DNA of 64,000 nucleotides, taken from NCBI GenBank assembly GCA_013298625.1, contig JAAFIF010000012.1, positions 1 to 64,000 of the forward strand. Direction: 5' to 3'. Both the position numbers and the translations under genes were made by a program. Below, one piece after another: positions 63,753-64,000 of the stretch; positions within the stretch are counted from its first letter, which is position 1; every line of letters begins with the position of its first letter. The notes under the pieces were generated by a model, which saw only the letters and a program-made list of their open reading frames with translations, searched no databases and was not told the DNA's origin. Source of the DNA: Myxococcales bacterium (GTDB taxonomy: Bacteria; Myxococcota_A; Polyangia; Polyangiales; Ga0077539).

Positions 63753-64000
63753 CTACCGCTGCGCTCCCCCGAGGATCCACGCGTCGAGTTCGGCGATTTG
63801 CGCGGGGGTCATCACTTGGGCGAAGCCGGTGTGCCTCATGCCGCGACACGTGTCGGGGCTGTGCATCAAGCGAGACAGGTAGCTCTCGGCGAGGTTGCAG
63901 GGCGTGACGCGCACGCCGCACGAGCCCATCACACCGACGAGGCTCGCGTACGCAGCGCTCTCGCTGGACAGATCGAACTGCTCACCGGGCCTGCCGTGGC
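63753..64000 (-). CDS. C-terminus of a Cys-containing, cytochrome-c-like secreted protein (partial)
   Basis: The window's right edge cuts this gene, leaving 81 codons plus the stop. The visible part has a CGVRVTPCN pair, then SYLSRLMHSPDTCRG, and ends with MTPAQIAELDAWILGGAQR. That last segment matches the tail of many c-type-cytochrome-like or PSCyt-type lipoproteins, where a helix ending WIxxGA closes the domain. The heme motif itself would be upstream and is not seen. It is convergent with the propeller gene. Confidence 0.75.
   Translation of the reverse strand, partial: HGRPGEQFDLSSESAAYASLVGVMGSCGVRVTPCNLAESYLSRLMHSPDTCRGMRHTGFAQVMTPAQIAELDAWILGGAQR

Overview
The window reads as a chromosome segment of a very GC-rich member of the Myxococcota, most likely in or near the Polyangiales/Sandaracinaceae. 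This is an inference from the kinds of genes seen. There are many lipoproteins with Asp/Ala/Pro-rich linkers behind the lipobox and several large secreted proteins built from Cys-rich CGxCGxxC repeats or thrombospondin type 3 repeats. There is also a eukaryote-like Ser/Thr kinase, an AgmX/PglI-like C-terminal domain, a DUF4397 lipoprotein and frequent GTG starts. I found no rRNA, tRNA, CRISPR array, prophage or intact transposase. Coding density is high: 53 complete genes and one gene cut by the right edge. Many neighbours overlap by 1 to 4 bases.

Layout. 1-2.3 kb: a TerB-like membrane protein, a TPR protein and a lipoprotein on the minus strand, interrupted by a 214-base inverted-repeat element with 44-base arms. 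2.4-5.2 kb: a plus-strand operon of an acyltransferase, a DegT/DnrJ-type PLP enzyme and a histidine phosphatase. 5.4-17.4 kb: a DUF4397 lipoprotein, an amidase, a membrane-embedded spermidine-synthase-like protein, two large lipoproteins (sialidase/BNR-like; TSP3 plus ricin-like) and a Rieske oxygenase. 17.4-20.2 kb: a minus-strand cluster in which a Ser/Thr kinase, a photoactive-yellow-protein (PYP)-like PAS-V4R protein and a 52-residue acidic protein are joined by ATGA and GTGA overlaps. 21-29.8 kb: a six-gene plus-strand operon around the MoxR/DUF58/transglutaminase trio. 29.8-38.2 kb: zinc-ribbon and PARP-zinc-finger-like proteins, an SDR, a fibrinogen-like lipoprotein and a PhoD phosphatase. 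38.3-44.9 kb: a repeat-containing small lipoprotein overlapping a short MurE-like ligase, a MATE transporter, an AgmX-C-like protein, a Nudix hydrolase, DUF3817 and an UlaG-like hydrolase. 45.1-49.1 kb: a SulP transporter fused to a CcmM-like gamma-carbonic anhydrase, coupled to two SPFH/band-7 proteins. 49.1-63.7 kb: another Cys-rich lipoprotein, small membrane proteins, an AraC regulator, an alkaline-phosphatase-superfamily enzyme, a minus-strand run ending in a multi-His membrane protein, an M14-like peptidase and propeller proteins. The right edge cuts a c-type-cytochrome-like gene.

The two most promising unusual systems are the kinase / PYP-V4R / small-acidic-protein operon (17968-20161) and the SulP-gamma-carbonic-anhydrase fusion with its paired SPFH proteins (45122-49064). 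In the first, the PAS domain keeps the chromophore cysteine, the Tyr/Glu pair and a core Phe of PYP but lacks Thr50 and Arg52 equivalents, which suggests a photosensor or ligand sensor wired to a kinase. In the second, bicarbonate or anion transport, CO2 hydration and membrane-domain scaffolding are encoded as one coupled unit.
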